From Stentor coeruleus (Eukaryota; Ciliophora; Heterotrichea; Heterotrichida; Stentoridae), in assembly GCA_001970955.1 (NCBI GenBank), contig MPUH01001000.1, positions 1 to 26,540 of the forward strand: a stretch of 26,540 bases of DNA, written 5' to 3'. The notes beneath the pieces were generated by a model, which ran no database searches, had not been told where the DNA came from, and saw only the letters and a list, made by a program, of their open reading frames with translations. A program made the position numbers and the translations under genes. Below, piece by piece: positions 1 through 8,725 of the stretch. How positions within the stretch are numbered: the first letter of the stretch is position 1; each line of letters opens with the position of its first letter.

Positions 1-243
1 TGTATAAAGGATGTCTATTAACATTTTTAATGAATACTTGATATCATTTTCGTTAATGTCATCTAAACAACCATTCACATACTTATACATAAGTTTGCAT
101 TCATTATGTAGGATGTTTTTTTTATCTGAATTCAGTATAAGTTTTTGCCTTTTGAATTCAGGTTGAAGCGCCATCGCAAATGCTTGAATCAGTTGAACTT
201 TGGTTTCTATTCCTGGATCGTGTTGAGCTGGAGCAGGCCCCAT
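1..243 (-). CDS. Unrecognised gene, 5' part, runs off left edge
   Basis: An open frame on the minus strand starts at ATG 243-241 (MGPAPAQHDPGIETKV...) and stays open to base 1, giving 81 codons without a stop. The frame is also open for 12 codons upstream of this ATG (ending ...WLPGDY), back to a TAA, so the true start or an upstream exon is uncertain; I found no 15-16 nt intron just upstream. The composition (many K, N, I, L; no low complexity) looks like a real ciliate protein. I do not recognise the family and assign no function. It lies directly downstream, on the same strand, of the truncated ATPase frame and could be the edge of another broken gene. Confidence 0.4.
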   Translation of the reverse strand, partial: MGPAPAQHDPGIETKVQLIQAFAMALQPEFKRQKLILNSDKKNILHNECKLMYKYVNGCLDDINENDIKYSLKMLIDILYT

Positions 244-285
244 ATAGTCCCCAGGTAGCCAACAAAGTCTATAAATTTAAGATAA

Positions 286-759
286 TTAGGCTAAACAATT
301 GTTAAATTTTATATTTATCACAGGGAATTGTCCTTGGAAATTTATCAAATCGTTTTTTTCGCTTGTGATTTCCTCTCCAGTTATTGGATCAAAATAAATT
401 TTTGAATTTGCGATTTTTAGGTCATGGAATAGTTTTTTTTGACTTTGGCTCTTAAAGTCAGGGTCTCCTTTTTCATCAATACCAGCCCGAAAAAAAGTAT
501 CTAGCATATCGATATTAAGTGATTTTCCCCATCTTCTTGGGCGCGTAAATAAAAAATCTTGTTTAAAACCATTCAGCAATTGCTCTATAAGTAATGACTT
601 ATCGATGAAGATGGATTTTGGGCTGACCAATTCCTCAAAACTTTTAATACCATGAGGAAACATTGTCTGCTTTCTGTTAGCGCTCTTTATTTCACCGAAG
701 TATCTAAGTACGGGAGTTCTGTTGAACGAGCTAATCTTTACGATGAGTCTACCAAACAT
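286..759 (-). pseudogene. Truncated predicted AAA-ATPase (PF09820-like), copy 1
   Basis: This 157-codon frame matches the N-terminal half of the bacterial-type 'predicted AAA-ATPase' family (PF09820). It has the leader 'I-SFEELVSPKSIFIDKS-LIEQLL', then the Walker A region FTRPRRWGKSLN at about residues 72-83, then MLDTFF, and near the end FPVINIKF, which fits the family's conserved strand after the first helical part. Family members usually go on for several hundred residues with Walker B and often a PD-(D/E)XK nuclease-like C-terminus; here a stop follows at residue 158, so Walker B and everything after is missing. It is therefore probably a relic, although the surviving frame is intact. A second, frameshifted copy lies at about 1819-2262. 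Confidence 0.7.
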
Positions 760-1594
760 TTATATTCTACAATTTTCTTATTTAATAGTACTATTCTAGA
801 TGTTTAAGTAATTTTTTGATTATATACTACTTGAAAGGTCAGTTAGTATTAAGTTAGCATGATTTAAATTTTGGCCGATCGAGGTTGTTTGTCCTACGAT
901 CTCTTTTTTTAAGCAGATTCGGTATATTAAACAACTCGTTGTCGCTGTCTATGAGACGTGTTTGCTAGAATCGACGCGGAGGATGGTTCCTGAGCGAAGT
1001 AGGCTTCCAAGGCTGGAAACTACACTGCTAAACAATAGTATCCATCCACTATACCAAACCAGAAGCACCCTTAGCACATCTAGAACTAAATTCCTAGTTT
1101 ACTACAAGCACCATAAGAACTTCAAAGCATGCCTAAAGTAAACTGGATTCTTTAAGAAAATAAGGTGAGCACAAGACTTGCTTCCATCATCTTGACGCTA
1201 AAGAAACAGCGAAGATGTAACATAGCCAGCAGCAATGAGTGGTTTAATATACCGAATCTGCTTAATGAAAGAGATCGTAGGACAGACGAACCTCGATCGG
1301 ACAAGGTTTAAACCATGCTAACTTAATTACTAACTAACAATTCCTATTTAGTACTATTTGAAAGGATTTAGCTCAGATGGGATTATTCTATTATTCCAAA
1401 CTTATATTCACTGTTTAAGAGGATTTCCTTATTAGATTTTCCATGGCTTTAATAACTATTTAAACTTTTTATAGTTTTTCATATATAACGCCTCTAAAAT
1501 CTCTACGACTATCTATAGCCCGATTAAATTTTCTTCTTAATATGATAACTGATATAATATTTTTTAGTAATCATTTGATGAATGGAATATTTAA
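318..1594. repeat. Duplicated module, copy 1
   Basis: This stretch and 1819-3256 are direct copies of each other, aligned by eye at roughly 85-90% identity. The order is the same: truncated AAA-ATPase (minus strand), foldback element, then about 230 bp of non-coding sequence. Homology begins near 'tcacagggaattgtcc' (318 and 1819) and ends at 'ggaatatttaa' (1594 and 3256). Copy 1 is about 160 bp shorter because part of the foldback element is missing. Confidence 0.85.
842..1334. mobile_element. Foldback/MITE-like element, internally deleted copy
   Basis: The ends are inverted repeats: 'gttagtattaagttagcat' at 842 against 'atgctaacttaat(t)actaac' ending at 1334, and the match runs inward through the block containing 'cgatcgagg', 'cctacgatctc' and 'agattcggtatattaaa'. 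Compared with the copy at 2339-2993 it lacks about 160 bp (equivalent to 2466-2625), so the left arm is cut to about 125 bp while the right arm is nearly complete. It has no transposase frame. A 14-bp direct repeat, tactaYttgaaagg, flanks it at 825-838 and 1352-1365. Confidence 0.75.
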
Positions 1595-1818
1595 ATACCA
1601 AAGTATGTTTTCAGATTTTCTTAAATTCTCTATCTCTACTCAGAATCTAAAATCTGTCAATTATATAAATGATATCTTATATAATTAGCATATCTTTATA
1701 CTCGATAATCCATAACAAACGTATCTATAATCATATCAAATCACATAAAAAAAAAACTCTTTTCCTATAAAATTCTTTACATTTACACACACTTCTTAAA
1801 ATCGTATTTTTAAATATT
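1595..1818. other. Spacer between the two module copies
   Basis: AT-rich sequence with an A-run near 1747-1757. No reading frame, RNA gene or match to the flanking modules was seen. Confidence 0.5.
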
Positions 1819-2262
1819 TCACAGGGAATTGTCCTTGGAAATTTATCAAATCGCTTTCTTCGCTTGTGGTTTCCTCTCCAGTTATTGGATTGCGATAAAT
1901 TTTTTCATTGGCGATTTTTAGGTCATGGAATAGTTTTTTTTTACTTTGGCTCTCAAAGTCATGGTCTCCTACTTTTCATTAATATCAGCCCGAAAAAAAG
2001 TATCAAGCATTTTGATATTAAGTGATTTTCCCCATCTTCTTGGGCGCGTAAATGAAAAAGCTCGATTACAACTATTCAGTAATTTTTCTGTAAATAATGA
2101 CTTATCGATGAAGATGTTTTCTGGGCTGACCAAACTCTCAAAATGTTCAACATTATAAGGAAAAATTGTCTGTCTTTCGTTAGTGCTCTCTATTTCAGCG
2201 AAGCATCTAAGCAAAGGAGTTCTGTTGAACGAGCTAATTTTTATGATGAGTCTACCAAACAT
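1819..2262 (-). pseudogene. Frameshifted predicted AAA-ATPase remnant, copy 2
   Basis: Starting at ATG 2262, the first 97 codons parallel copy 1 (same MFGRLI start, FTRPRRWGKSLN Walker A, MLDTFF). Copy 2 then has two extra bases near 1968 relative to copy 1 (minus strand gaaaagtaggagacc instead of gaaaaaggagacc), producing an in-frame TAG. Homology continues in another frame through DHDFESQSKKKLFHDLKIAN to QGQFPV at about 1819, where it meets the duplication edge. It is a frameshifted, 3'-truncated relic. Confidence 0.75.
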
Positions 2263-2338
2263 TTATTCTACCATTTTTTTATTTAATAGAACTAGATGTT
2301 TAAGTAATTTTTTTGATTATATACTATTTGAAAGGTCA

Positions 2339-2993
2339 GTTAGTATTAAGTTGGCATGGTATAAATTTTGTTCGATCGAGGTTTGTTTGTCCTACGATCT
2401 CTTTTTTTAAGCAGATTCAGTATATTAAACCACTCGTTGTCGCTGTCTATGAGACGTGCTTGCTATTTCTTTAGCGTCAAGATGATAGAAGCAAGTCTTA
2501 TGTTCACCTATTTTTCTTGAGGAATCCAGCTTCTTTAGGCATGCTTTTAAGTTCTTATAGTGTTCGTAGCAACTGGGCATTTAGTTCTAGATGTGTTATA
2601 GGTACTTTCTGTTTTGGTACAAGCCAGAATCAACGCGGAGGATGGTTCCTGAGCGAAGTAGGCTTCCAAGGCTGGAAACTACACTGCTAAACAATAATAT
2701 CCATCCACTGTACCAAACCAGAAGAACCCTTAGCACATCTAGAACTAAATTCCTAGTTTACTACGAGCACCATAAGAACTTCAAAGCATGTCTAAAGCAA
2801 ACTGGATTCTTCAAGAAAATAAGGTGAGCACAAGACTTGCTTCCATCATCTTGACGCTAAAGAAACAGCGAAGATGTCACATAGCCAGCGACAACGAGTG
2901 GTTTAATATACCGAATCTTCTTAAAAAAAGAGATCGTAGGACAAACAAACCTCGATCGGACAAGGTTTAAACCATGCTAACTTAATTACTAAC
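2339..2993. mobile_element. Foldback element, full copy with ~280-bp arms
   Basis: Almost the whole 655 bp is one long inverted repeat: the left arm, about 2339-2621, pairs with the right arm, about 2710-2993, leaving a loop of roughly 90 bp. Matching landmarks are 'ctttagcgtcaagatgat' (about 2469) with its complement near 2850, and 'catttagttctagatgtg' (about 2579) with its complement near 2735. There is no transposase and no credible coding sequence; short frames across it are not conserved in the other copy (stop at the equivalent of 2812). The same 14-bp direct repeat tactatttgaaagg flanks it at 2322-2335 and 3011-3024. Such a structure fits a foldback or MITE-like non-autonomous element. 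Confidence 0.8.
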
Positions 2994-3434
2994 TAACAAT
3001 TCCTATTTAGTACTATTTGAAAGGATTTAGCTCAAAAGGGGTTATTTTATTATTCCAAGCTTATATTCACTGTTTAAGGGGATTTCCTTATTAAATTTTC
3101 CATGGCTTTAAAAACTATTTAAACTTTTTATAGTTTTTCATATATAATGTCTCTAAAATCTCTACGACCAACTAAAACCCGATTAAATTTTCTTCTTAAT
3201 ACTGATAGCTAATATAATATTTCTTTTAATAATAATTTGGTAAATGGAATATTTAAGTTTGGTTTAGACAAGACTTAAATGCTAATAATTCTATGATGAG
3301 AAGCATTGATTTCTTCGATAAAAGTTGAACTTGAGGTACTTAAGCACGTATAACTGCGAATTATTTATTTTACTACAATTAATTACATTATAAAAATAAT
3401 TACATATTAAGATAGAAATAGACTTAAATGAAAT

Positions 3435-3861
3435 ATGATGCAGAGACTATTTAAAGAGTTTTGGACTTCTCTCAGTCAAGAAGTTTTTAACTCTCAATAT
3501 GGGCTTTTCAGTGTATCAAATGATAGATGCTTATAACCCTGAATCAGAATTATTCTTTGGCGATAAATATCTAGAAATGTTCTACCTACTAGGTCACATT
3601 CTTTGTAAAGCTATATTTGAACGTATAACAAGCCTACATTCGCAGAGTTCTTTCTTCATAAAATGATAGGTAAATACAATTTCATTGAAGATATAAAAAG
3701 CTTAGAAAGAAGTTTATAACAATCTCAAAAAATATGAAGGCAATGTTGAAGACCTCAGTTTAACTTTTATAGTAAATATAGTTGGAGGACAAGAAATTGA
3801 GCTTAAACTTAAAGATCTAGATATTCCTGTGACTAATCTTAACAAGCTTGATTTAAAATAG
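3435..3861 (+). pseudogene. HECT E3 ubiquitin ligase relic (N-lobe only)
   Basis: Three successive frames read through a recognisable HECT N-lobe: RLFKEFWTSLSQEVFNSQYG (3441 on), then YNPESELFFGDKYLEMFY...GHILCKAIFERI (about 3532-3627), then PTFAEFFLHKMIGKYNFIED (from 3633), then YNNLKKYEG...DLSLTFIVNI...ELKLK...IPVTNLNK (from 3715) to TAG 3859-3861. These match HECT order (YGLF, NP-S, GK-A, FF-K-LG, DI, LTF, EL-G, VTN-NK). The first frame change can be explained by a 16-nt intron at 3511-3526 (gtgtatcaaatgatag, with A at position 10), but the breaks near 3630 and 3714 have no GT-AG solution. The C-lobe with the catalytic Cys and most of the upstream protein are absent. It is a non-functional fragment. 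Confidence 0.7.
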
Positions 3862-3886
3862 CATGATTTAATGTTTATAACTAATC

Positions 3887-5622
3887 TCAACTAGGTTTAA
3901 ATTTCAATGCATAATTTCTGCCTCCTTCTTCGACTAAAACTTGAAATTTTTCTTTTACTTGAATGATTTCCCTTTGTCCTTGAGGTTCTACTAATTTTGA
4001 TACTTTTAAAAATTTAAGATTTTTATGCATAAGAGGAATATAGCTGATAATGTTCCTAGTTAAATGCACATTTTTTATATCGAGATAACGGAGCTTTTTC
4101 ATGTTTTCTGCGATATATTTCAAAGAACTATCATCTAGACATTTACAGCTCTGAAGTGATAATTTATGAAGATTCTTCAAATTTTCACTTAGGCTTTTTA
4201 CATCAAAATTACTCAAATTTCTTGCTCCAACTAAGGATAAAGTTGCTAAATTTTCCATAGTCTCTGAATTAAATAGATCGATAAAGTCTGTAAAGTTGCA
4301 AAAATTCAAAGCCAAATTTTTCAGTTTTTTCAATGATGAGACAACTTTGAGAGATGCATCAGTTAACTCATTACTACTTATGAAAAGCAGTTCTATATCA
4401 TTGCATGAGTCTTCTATAGTGTATAATGTTTCATCTGTAATTCCATGGACATTGAAAATATTAAGTTTTTTTAGCTGAGGTATGCAAGGCAAGAGCTTCC
4501 TCAGCCCTGGCTCACTTATCCTTGTACAGCTTCTCAAGCTTAGTGATATTAATGGAAGTTGGCTCAAATGCACTAATGCATCATCTGTTATATATGTATA
4601 ATTNAGCTTAGTGATATTAATGGAAGTTGGCTCAAATGCACTAATGCATCATCTGTTATATATGTATAATTCAAAGAAATTTTTCTAAGCTCATGACAAC
4701 TATCAAGAATCTCAATAACTCCTGCATCAGTTATTTTTGAAAAGTTATCTAGACTTAAAGATAATAAAGAACTGCAATTCCTTGAGAAAACCATTAAGTT
4801 AATATCTTGAATCAACTTATCATAATGTTTTCCTTGCTTAGCAAGCTTTAATTTTTTTAGGTTTGGATATATTTTACTAATAGTTTGAAAAGCAAGGCTT
4901 GTAAATGTTAAATCTTCTGTATAGTCAATTAAGGTAATACTATGAAGATTTTGGCAATTTCTAATAATATCATGAATAGTTTGATAGTTTAGTCCATATA
5001 ATTCAGAAGAATTTAAAAGCCTACGGAAATGTACATTCTCTAGCGTTGCTGGAAGTTTTGACCTTCTAAGATTCACAGCTTTAAGTCTTAAAAGTCCCTC
5101 TGGAATATTTAAGGTATCATTTCTATTCAAGCTTTCTAGCATTATTCTATGAATTTGTAAGTCTTCAATCGGTAGCTGTGCAAAGACCTTATTCAGTTTA
5201 TTAAAGTCTACAAGAAATTCTTGATCATCTAGGGCAGAGATTTTTAATGCCTTTAAATTTTTCAATCTTTCTAACAATTCAGGGAAATCTGGATGCACAA
5301 TAATTTTGTCTACGCTTTCCATCTCAAGGCTTTCAATCTCTTCAGGTATATTAAATAAGTCATTAATATTCAGGTATGTGCAGTCTATCCTCAATTTTTT
5401 TATCTTAGAACAGTTAATTAATATTTTCCTTAGATTTTTTTTTCTGAGCAAAGGAAATGCTCCAAAATCCAAATATTTGCAAGATTCCCAACATCTTTTT
5501 ATAATGAAATTACTCCAGCTGCTTACTAATGAAAGTTGAGGCCAGACTTCTTGTGGGAGATACTCATAAAATATAATAAATATAACTTCAGTTGGTAGTT
5601 GCGAGATATTATCAGATTTCAT
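3887..5622 (-). CDS. F-box/LRR protein (FBXL/AMN1-like), split by assembly artefact
   Basis: The gene starts at ATG 5622 and ends at TGA 3889-3887. Residues about 8-48 (LPTEVIFIIFYEYLP..WPQLSLVS..WSNFI) form an F-box, which would bind Skp1; the remainder is a series of leucine-rich repeats of the FBXL/AMN1 type, with units such as 'ITDAGVIEILDSCHELRKISL' and 'LDDSSLKYIAENMKKLRYLDI'. The expected role is the substrate-recognition subunit of an SCF ubiquitin ligase (family knowledge). The frame appears broken at 4604, where one N sits between identical 67-bp copies (4537-4603 and 4605-4671). Removing 68 bases restores one 555-residue protein reading ...HLSQLPLISLSLRSCTRIS.... No intron is needed. 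It uses TGA as stop, which argues against UGA being a sense codon here. Confidence 0.85.
4537..4671. other. Assembly artefact: 67-bp duplicate around one N
   Basis: Bases 4537-4603 and 4605-4671 are identical and separated only by N at 4604. This is the signature of overlapping contig ends joined by a gap symbol instead of being merged. The F-box/LRR frame is continuous only if one copy and the N are removed. Confidence 0.93.
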
Positions 5623-6317
5623 TTTATTTATAAAATGATCTATAGTTAATCATAAATACTATATGTGGAATGCTATAGCAATAGAAACTTATTATGCTAT
5701 ATAAAATCACTAAACAAAGTAAAATGAATAATTGGAAATTGGATTGGATTGAGGAAGAGTGAAAATTACACATTAGTAAACTTTAAATAATTTAAAGCAT
5801 TATTTGTGATACCTATATTAATATTTAAAAAAAATATTAGTCGAAATTGCAATCAAATAATTCTTTTCTAAATAGCTCAGAAATATAGCAAGACTAAATC
5901 ATATAGCTTCTTCTAAATAATTTAAATTATTGAAAATTTTTGGTTTTTGATAGCCATTTGATATTATATTGGCTTAATATCATGTAAAACAGTTAACAGA
6001 ATAACATCTCAATAAAATAGTGAGTTTTTATAGTTCCTCTAAGATTTATTAAGTCAGAAAAGTATCAATTAAAAATGATAAAAAATACAAAAGAAACTAT
6101 TCTTAAGGCAAAGCTATATAATTTTACAATCGATAATTAGCTTATCTAATTTACTAATACTCACATCAATTTCCCCCGAAATATGATGTTAAGCAAATTC
6201 CTTATGTAATTTCTCATTTTTTAAGCCAAAAGGTTAACTGATACGTGTATGACAAATTAGAGCAAATAATTATAAAACTATATTAAATATATTATAATTA
6301 AACTAAGGATAAAAAAT
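5623..6317. promoter_or_regulatory. Divergent intergenic region, presumed 5' sequences of both neighbours
   Basis: This 695-bp, very AT-rich stretch separates the start of the F-box/LRR gene (minus) from the start of the RING-CH/FHA gene (plus). It must contain both transcription starts. No open frame, RNA gene or repeat was recognised, and no specific promoter motif can be assigned. Confidence 0.4.
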
Positions 6318-7788
6318 ATGAAGAAAGATGGAGTAAGGTAAGTGCTAATAAGTGTCATAATTCGTTCACAAACATGGACTAGAGACTCAAATGGGTTGTA
6401 CGATTACGAAAGCAGCAAGGTAACAAAAAATACCATAAAATCTACATCCCCCGCATATATTGTAAGAAAAGAGCAATATGTTTATCAAATTCCTCAGAAA
6501 ATTGAAATATCTGAAGACTTTAAGTACTTAATTCAACTACAAGTTATTGAAGGTATTACTCAAATTAGGGAATTATGCAGTAAGACCAGCACTTGTTGGT
6601 GAAAGAACACTATTAAATAACTCATGTGAAAAAAACTGGTTTGTTGTAAGAGCATTAAACTCAACTAAAGGCTATATGATTACTGAAGGAGATGTTATCA
6701 AGATGGGAAGACTAAAATTTAGAGTTAAAGAACTTAAAGGAGCTGACCCAGCAAAGAGAATCAAGGATTTCTGCTTATCTGATCTTATTTCGGCAAATAA
6801 TTTAACTGAAGAAGATGAAGAAGATAATGATGGGATCAAATTCAAGTTGCCCTGCAGAATATGCTTAACAGAAAAATATACAGAAGACAATCCACTGATT
6901 TGCCCCTGTAACTGTGACGGAACAATGAAATACATACATTTAAAGTGTTTGCAAAGAGCATTACGATCTAAAGTAACAACAAGAACTTCAGAATCATCTC
7001 TTTCATTTTCTTGGAAAGCCATGAGTTGCGACATCTGCAAAAAATCTTATCCATACAGATTCATGCTGAATGGCCAAAGCATTGAGCTAATACAAATTCC
7101 TAAACCCCCAGAAAAATATGTAATTCTAGAAGGTCTATGCAAGGATAAAAATTCTAGCAAATGGTTGCATGTGATCAGTCTTAACTCAAAAGATTCAATA
7201 AAATTAGGTAGAGGGAATGATTGCGAGCTAAGAATGAGTGACATTTCTGTATCAAGGTTGCATGCACAGATAAAGCTTATAGGTAGCAATTTCTTTTTGG
7301 AAGATAAGGGAAGTAAATTCGGAACATTAGTACAAATAAAAAGACCACTAGCATTAGAAAACGGAGTTGAAATAAGTATACAAGCTGGAAGAACATTACT
7401 TATATTTAGTATTAAAAAACCTTGGTCAATTATTCCTACTTGCTTCAGGTCTAATACTTCTCCTTACGAAATCTTTTTTGCCCCTTATCAGCCTGGAGCC
7501 ATACCTTTACTACCAATAAATACAGGTATTCCATTGAGTATTGATGATGCTGAAGAATTGATGTATAGAGCAGGACTAACTAATGGCAAAAAAATAAGTC
7601 ATGAACACAATGAAAATCTCATGTTTGAGCATGGACAACTTGGAATGAATAGTTCAATTGAGGAAAGTGGAGTTGATGGGGTAGAAGCAATCCAAGAAGT
7701 TCATGCACCAGATATGGAAGAAAATAATATAGTAGAAGAAAGCCCTGAAGTAGTAGCAGACCCACCTAGGAATCGTTCATTTGTTTAG
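6318..7788 (+). CDS. RING-CH + FHA domain protein (three exons)
   Basis: Exons are 6318-6337, 6353-6552 and 6569-7788, joined by introns of 15 nt and 16 nt, giving 479 residues. The start is ATG 6318 (MKKDGVSVIIRSQTW...). Residues about 45-125 include a weak FHA-like segment (ITEGDVIKMGRLKFRVKEL). A RING-CH (RINGv, MARCH-type C4HC3) finger runs from C169-x2-C172 through CPCNCDGT..YIHLKCLQ to C227-x2-C230. A classical FHA domain follows, with G287-R288, the S302-R303-x-H305 phosphopeptide site and a DKGSKFGT strand. The C-terminus is acidic. From its domains it is probably an E3 ubiquitin ligase that recognises phosphothreonine proteins. No transmembrane segments are visible, unlike membrane MARCH proteins, so a soluble protein is likely. 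Confidence 0.85.
6338..6352 (+). other. 15-nt intron (RING-CH/FHA gene, intron 1)
   Basis: gtaagtgctaataag. Removing it joins the ATG at 6318 (MKKDGVS) to the downstream frame, which otherwise has no good start. A lies at position 10. Confidence 0.85.
6553..6568 (+). other. 16-nt intron (RING-CH/FHA gene, intron 2)
   Basis: gtattactcaaattag. Removing it joins ...LQVIE and GNYAVRPAL in frame; without it the first frame stops at 6602 and the second begins without an ATG. Confidence 0.85.
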
Positions 7789-8725
7789 GATAATAGTATG
7801 CTATGATACTCTATGTTAATGCAATTAGCTGATAGAAAAAATAATAAGTGGTCATATGCTATAAGTTAGATATAATTGTAATAGGTAATTATTTTTTAAA
7901 AAATGATCTAAATAATTTTGAATTACTGGAATTTTATTTAGGTTGAAATCATAAGTTGTGATATTATTTAAATCACTTGTTGTTTATTTATATGCAATTA
8001 TTACATAATTTTAAATTATTTACAACCTGATTACAAAATAAGATAGTTTTAATGATAATATTTAAGTAGCGAGAAAGTTAAATTTAAAGCCAAAATATAA
8101 AAGCTAGATGATAAAAGTTATTATAAAAAATTATTCTATGTTTTTATTATATATCCATGAAGATTATTATTAGAGTAAGCATTCTATAATATCTGAATAT
8201 CAAATTTACAAATTTCTATTTAAAATTTGTAATCTTTAAGAAAACTATACTTAGTTTCCTCAAACTTGAAAGAACAAACTATAGATGATATTACTGTAAA
8301 CTCCACAATTAATCCTTATAAGCATGATATCACCCTAAATTTCACATCTTTTATACAGTCAATAATGCAAACTAATAACTCAAAATAAAATTACCTCTTT
8401 ATCTATCACCATATCCTCCTTTTCCTATCAAAGCCTCAAACAAGTTTCTTAATTTGCTAATTTTTCATCAGATTATTCTGCATTCTTTTCTACTAAAAAA
8501 TTTTCGATTTTTTTCTCAACACTCAAATATTTTTCTTAAGGAGCTGGCCTGACAATATTTTATATCAAATAATTTCATCATAACTATTTCACACAGTTCC
8601 AAATTACTCTTTGTTCGTTCTAATCCTATTTATCAAATTTTTCTTCGAAGTTTTCTTGTCCAGCCGATGAAAAAGACTTACATTAACTAATTTTAAAGGA
8701 AATCATATAAAGAGAAAGTTACTAC
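7789..8725. other. Intergenic region between convergent genes
   Basis: This 937-bp stretch lies between the 3' ends of the RING-CH/FHA gene (plus) and the RPLP1 gene (minus). It is AT-rich, with pyrimidine-rich sequence on the plus strand at about 8390-8660. I translated the likely frames and saw no protein family, no tRNA and no repeat. It presumably holds both polyadenylation regions. Confidence 0.45.

Larger units (their letters stand above)
1819..3256. repeat. Duplicated module, copy 2
   Basis: Direct copy of 318-1594 (same order and strand of parts). It carries the longer version of the foldback element and a frameshifted ATPase remnant. The left boundary coincides with the point where the ATPase homology stops (FPV, then unrelated residues), so the duplication breakpoint lies inside the former coding region. 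Confidence 0.85.

Noticed and set aside
2591..2970. Two short plus-strand ORFs inside the foldback element (78 and 60 codons)
   Set aside because: They read across the palindrome arms, resemble no protein family, and the equivalent frames in the other copy contain stops.
4537..4671. Genuine tandem repeat or LRR duplication at 4604
   Set aside because: Perfect identity on both sides of one N, and the exact frame restoration on removal, point to an unmerged assembly overlap.
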